From JBKDZR01 sp047971485 (GTDB lineage Bacteria; Pseudomonadota; Alphaproteobacteria; Rhodobacterales; Rhodobacteraceae), in the NCBI GenBank assembly GCA_047971485.1, contig JBKDZR010000148.1, forward strand, positions 1 to 8,015: a stretch of 8,015 nt of DNA. The letters are read 5' to 3'. Every line of letters starts with the position of its first letter. The stretch's first letter is position 1. The position numbers and the translations under genes were made by a program. Positions 6,655-8,015 of the stretch are shown here, in pieces. The notes beneath the pieces are model-generated. The model worked only from the letters and a program-made list of their open reading frames with translations. It had not been told where the DNA came from and did not search any database.

Positions 6655-7449
6655 TTGGCCAGACGCGCAGGCAAGGAGGGCGGAGAGCACGCCTACAAGA
6701 TCAACGTGTTGGAGCGCGCGGTCTCGATCCTCAAGGCCTTCCGCGCCGGTGAGGGGGACCTGTCCCTCAAGGATCTTGGCAGCAGGACTGGGCTTCATGC
6801 CAGTACCTGTCTGCGGATTGTTTCGGTGCTGCGCGACCAAGGGCTGGTTGCCAAGGATGAAACAACGGGGCGCTATCGGCTGGGCTATGAACTGATCGCG
6901 CTGGCCGATATCGCCCGGTCCTCAGGGGGGATCGTTGCTCTGGCCCTGCCCCATATGCGCGAACTGTCCCGCCAGTTTCAGGAAACCACCGCGATCAGCG
7001 TGCGATCCGGCGATCACAGGATTGACCTTGAACAGGTCGTGGGCGAGCAATCAGTGCGCCGGGTCATTCCCTTGGGCGTGCCAAAGCCGCTTTATGCCGG
7101 CGCGGCAAGCCGTGTGCTGTTGTCGGGGCTGACTGATGAGGAACTCGACGGATACCTGGAACGGGTGCAGCTTGATAAACTGGCCACGAACACGATCACG
7201 GATCGGGTCGGCTTGAAGGAAAGCCTCGCCGAGATCCGCCGGAACGGCTTTGCCGAAAGCGTGCAAGAACAGTTCGACGACAGCGGTTGCGGCATCGTCG
7301 CGCCCGTTTTCGATGGCCGCGGGCGACTTGTCGCTGCGGTCGGCGTGTCAGTCCCCCAGTTCCGCTTCTCGACCGAGTTGCGCGATAAACTTGTTCCAGC
7401 CGTCAAGCACGCTGCCGGTCGAGTATCCCACCTACTGGGCGACCGGTAG
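6655..7449 (+). CDS. IclR-family transcriptional regulator
   Basis: A cytoplasmic DNA-binding regulator of 264 residues from the TTG at 6655, a normal IclR length. The N-terminal winged helix-turn-helix covers about 15-80: NVLERAVSILKAF (17-29), LSLKDLGSRTGLHASTCLRI (36-55, the helix-turn-helix), and the wing TGRYRLGYEL (71-80). The C-terminal ligand-binding domain runs from about 90 to 260, with the typical GVPKPLYAGAASRVLLSGL (141-159) and GCGIVAPVFDGRGRLVAAVGV (211-231). Such proteins usually respond to small organic or aromatic acids and often control neighbouring catabolic genes. The gene stands downstream of, and in the same direction as, the CoA-transferase operon, and it is the only regulator in the window. 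It is therefore the likely controller of the divergent promoter region at 2708-2795, as activator or repressor. An earlier TTG at 6610 would add 15 residues but has no ribosome binding site. Confidence 0.93.
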   Translation: MARRAGKEGGEHAYKINVLERAVSILKAFRAGEGDLSLKDLGSRTGLHASTCLRIVSVLRDQGLVAKDETTGRYRLGYELIALADIARSSGGIVALALPHMRELSRQFQETTAISVRSGDHRIDLEQVVGEQSVRRVIPLGVPKPLYAGAASRVLLSGLTDEELDGYLERVQLDKLATNTITDRVGLKESLAEIRRNGFAESVQEQFDDSGCGIVAPVFDGRGRLVAAVGVSVPQFRFSTELRDKLVPAVKHAAGRVSHLLGDR

Positions 7450-7470
7450 TCGGATACCGCAACGGCAATC

Positions 7471-7719
7471 CTACAAGGCGGCTTCCATGTGCCGTAAGGC
7501 CGCAACCTGAATTGCGTCGGTGCGGGTGCGCAGAATCTCGGCTTCGATGTTGTAAATCTGACTCAGCATGGGGCTGGTCATGACCGCCGCGGTGCGGTCA
7601 TCGGCAACCAGCGCCCCATCCTTGAGAAACAGGATGCGGTCGGCGACGCGCGCGGCCTGGGGACCATCCCGCAGGTTGGCCGATCTCGCCGACCGGGCCC
7701 TCAGAGCCTGATCGGACAT
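7471..7719 (-). pseudogene. C-terminal remnant of an ABC ATPase (siderophore/haem/cobalamin type)
   Basis: An open frame of 82 residues contains AARVADRILFLKDGALVADD followed by MTSPMLSQIYNIEAEIL. This is the segment just after the switch histidine in FecE/HmuV/BtuD-type ATPases (family pattern HDLN.AAR.ADR...L.DG, then a C-terminal MLS..Y.IE). Walker A, signature and Walker B are absent. The residues before AARVADR read LRDGPQ where the family has a HDLNQ-like motif, so the switch His is lost too. The frame is stopped upstream by TAA at 7743-7741. The piece is unrelated to the ATPase encoded at 1508-2707. The gene end converges on the IclR gene with 21 bases between stops. It is probably what remains of an iron-chelate or vitamin importer truncated by insertion or deletion beside the IS element to its right. 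It is unlikely to be functional. Confidence 0.72.
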
Positions 7720-7734
7720 GAGTTGGGTGATTTC

Positions 7735-8015
7735 AGGAGGTTATGATTCTGTTTGTTTGCGAGAACGAACGGAGATCATGATGGCCTGGACCGAAACCAC
7801 CCGAGCGCAAAGTGGATAGGTATGCAAGCGATTTGACCGATGCCTAATGGTCAGCCGTGGCCCCGCTGCTGCCCGGGCGCAACCGCGTTGGCCCCCCGCG
7901 CGAGGTCGATCTGCGCGATGTCTGGGATGCGATCCAGTATATCGCATCGGCGGGTTGTGCATGGGCTCTCCTGCCGAGGGATTTCCCGCCGGTATCGACG
8001 GTGCGCTATTACTTC
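7735..8015 (+). mobile_element. Degenerate IS5-family insertion sequence, left part only
   Basis: The transposase fragment starting at 7781, together with some leader (left limit approximate), defines the left portion of an insertion sequence that runs off the right edge. Position 7735 is a guess based on the end of the ABC remnant frame; terminal repeats and target duplication cannot be seen. Confidence 0.6.
7781..8015 (+). pseudogene. IS5-family (IS427-like) transposase, N-terminal part, broken
   Basis: The reading begins MAWTETTRAQSG at the ATG at 7781 (GGAG at 7771-7774) and hits a TAG at 7817-7819. In the frame beginning at 7818 the similarity resumes: RYASDLTDA, a TAA stop where relatives have Glu (DAEW), then WSAVAPLLPGRNRVG, DLRDVWDAIQYIASAGCAW and LLPRDFPPVSTVRYYF to the window edge. 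This is the well-known N-terminal domain of IS5-group transposases, which precedes the DDE catalytic core (here beyond the edge). A frameshift near 7812-7818 plus a nonsense codon make the copy inactive as read. The left terminal inverted repeat should lie around 7735-7775, but I could not identify it without the right end. It lies directly upstream of the ABC ATPase remnant, facing the other way. Confidence 0.85.

Noticed and set aside
6237..6674. A 145-codon minus-strand frame covering the gap before the IclR gene
   Set aside because: It overlaps the alpha-type subunit gene and the IclR start region, has no family resemblance, and its Arg/Cys-rich composition is typical of chance frames.
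7444..7459. Inverted repeat CGGTA...TACCG at the IclR stop as a terminator
   Set aside because: The stem is only five pairs with no T-run on either strand, so it is too weak to call even though it lies between convergent genes.
7741..7962. A 73-codon minus-strand frame at the right end
   Set aside because: It is antisense to the recognisable transposase sequence and is not a gene.
1..8015. tRNA, rRNA, CRISPR array, riboswitch or replication origin
   Set aside because: I looked on both strands and found no repeat-spacer pattern, cloverleaf-type sequence or other support for any of these.

Overview
The window looks like chromosomal DNA of an alphaproteobacterium, probably of Rhodobacteraceae type. 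The reasons are the high GC content, the GC-rich third codon positions and the resemblance of the encoded proteins to that group. The assignment comes from reading the sequence; no database search was run.

Layout: (1) Positions 1-2707, minus strand: an ABC importer operon. It encodes a nucleotide-binding protein of the Fe3+/polyamine/organic-ion uptake type and a fused two-domain permease. Their genes overlap by one base, and the permease runs off the left edge. No substrate-binding protein is visible. (2) Positions 2708-2795: an AT-rich divergent control region with a palindrome and direct repeats. (3) Positions 2796-6393, plus strand: a tightly coupled three-gene operon. It encodes a family III (CaiB/BaiF) CoA-transferase, a beta-type 2-hydroxyacyl-CoA dehydratase/benzoyl-CoA reductase family subunit, and an alpha-type subunit of the same family. 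Both junctions are ATGA overlaps. (4) Positions 6394-6654: a 261-base gap with a hairpin and a candidate promoter. (5) Positions 6655-7449: an IclR-family regulator starting at a TTG with a strong ribosome binding site. (6) Positions 7471-8015: decayed accessory DNA. It holds the C-terminal stub of a different ABC ATPase (siderophore/haem/cobalamin type, minus strand) and, facing away from it, a broken IS5-family transposase cut by the right edge.

Inferred function: the importer takes up an unidentified small molecule, probably an organic acid. The CoA-transferase activates it to a CoA thioester, the dehydratase-like pair acts on the thioester, and the IclR protein regulates the divergon. The gene set resembles the fldAIBC/hadAIBC loci of clostridia (CoA-transferase, activator ATPase, two dehydratase subunits), but no activator gene is present. 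Most importantly, the cysteines that bind [4Fe-4S] clusters in the canonical enzymes appear to be replaced throughout the beta-type subunit and largely replaced in the alpha-type subunit. This suggests a divergent clade of the superfamily with altered or cluster-free chemistry that may work aerobically. It is the most interesting signal in the window.
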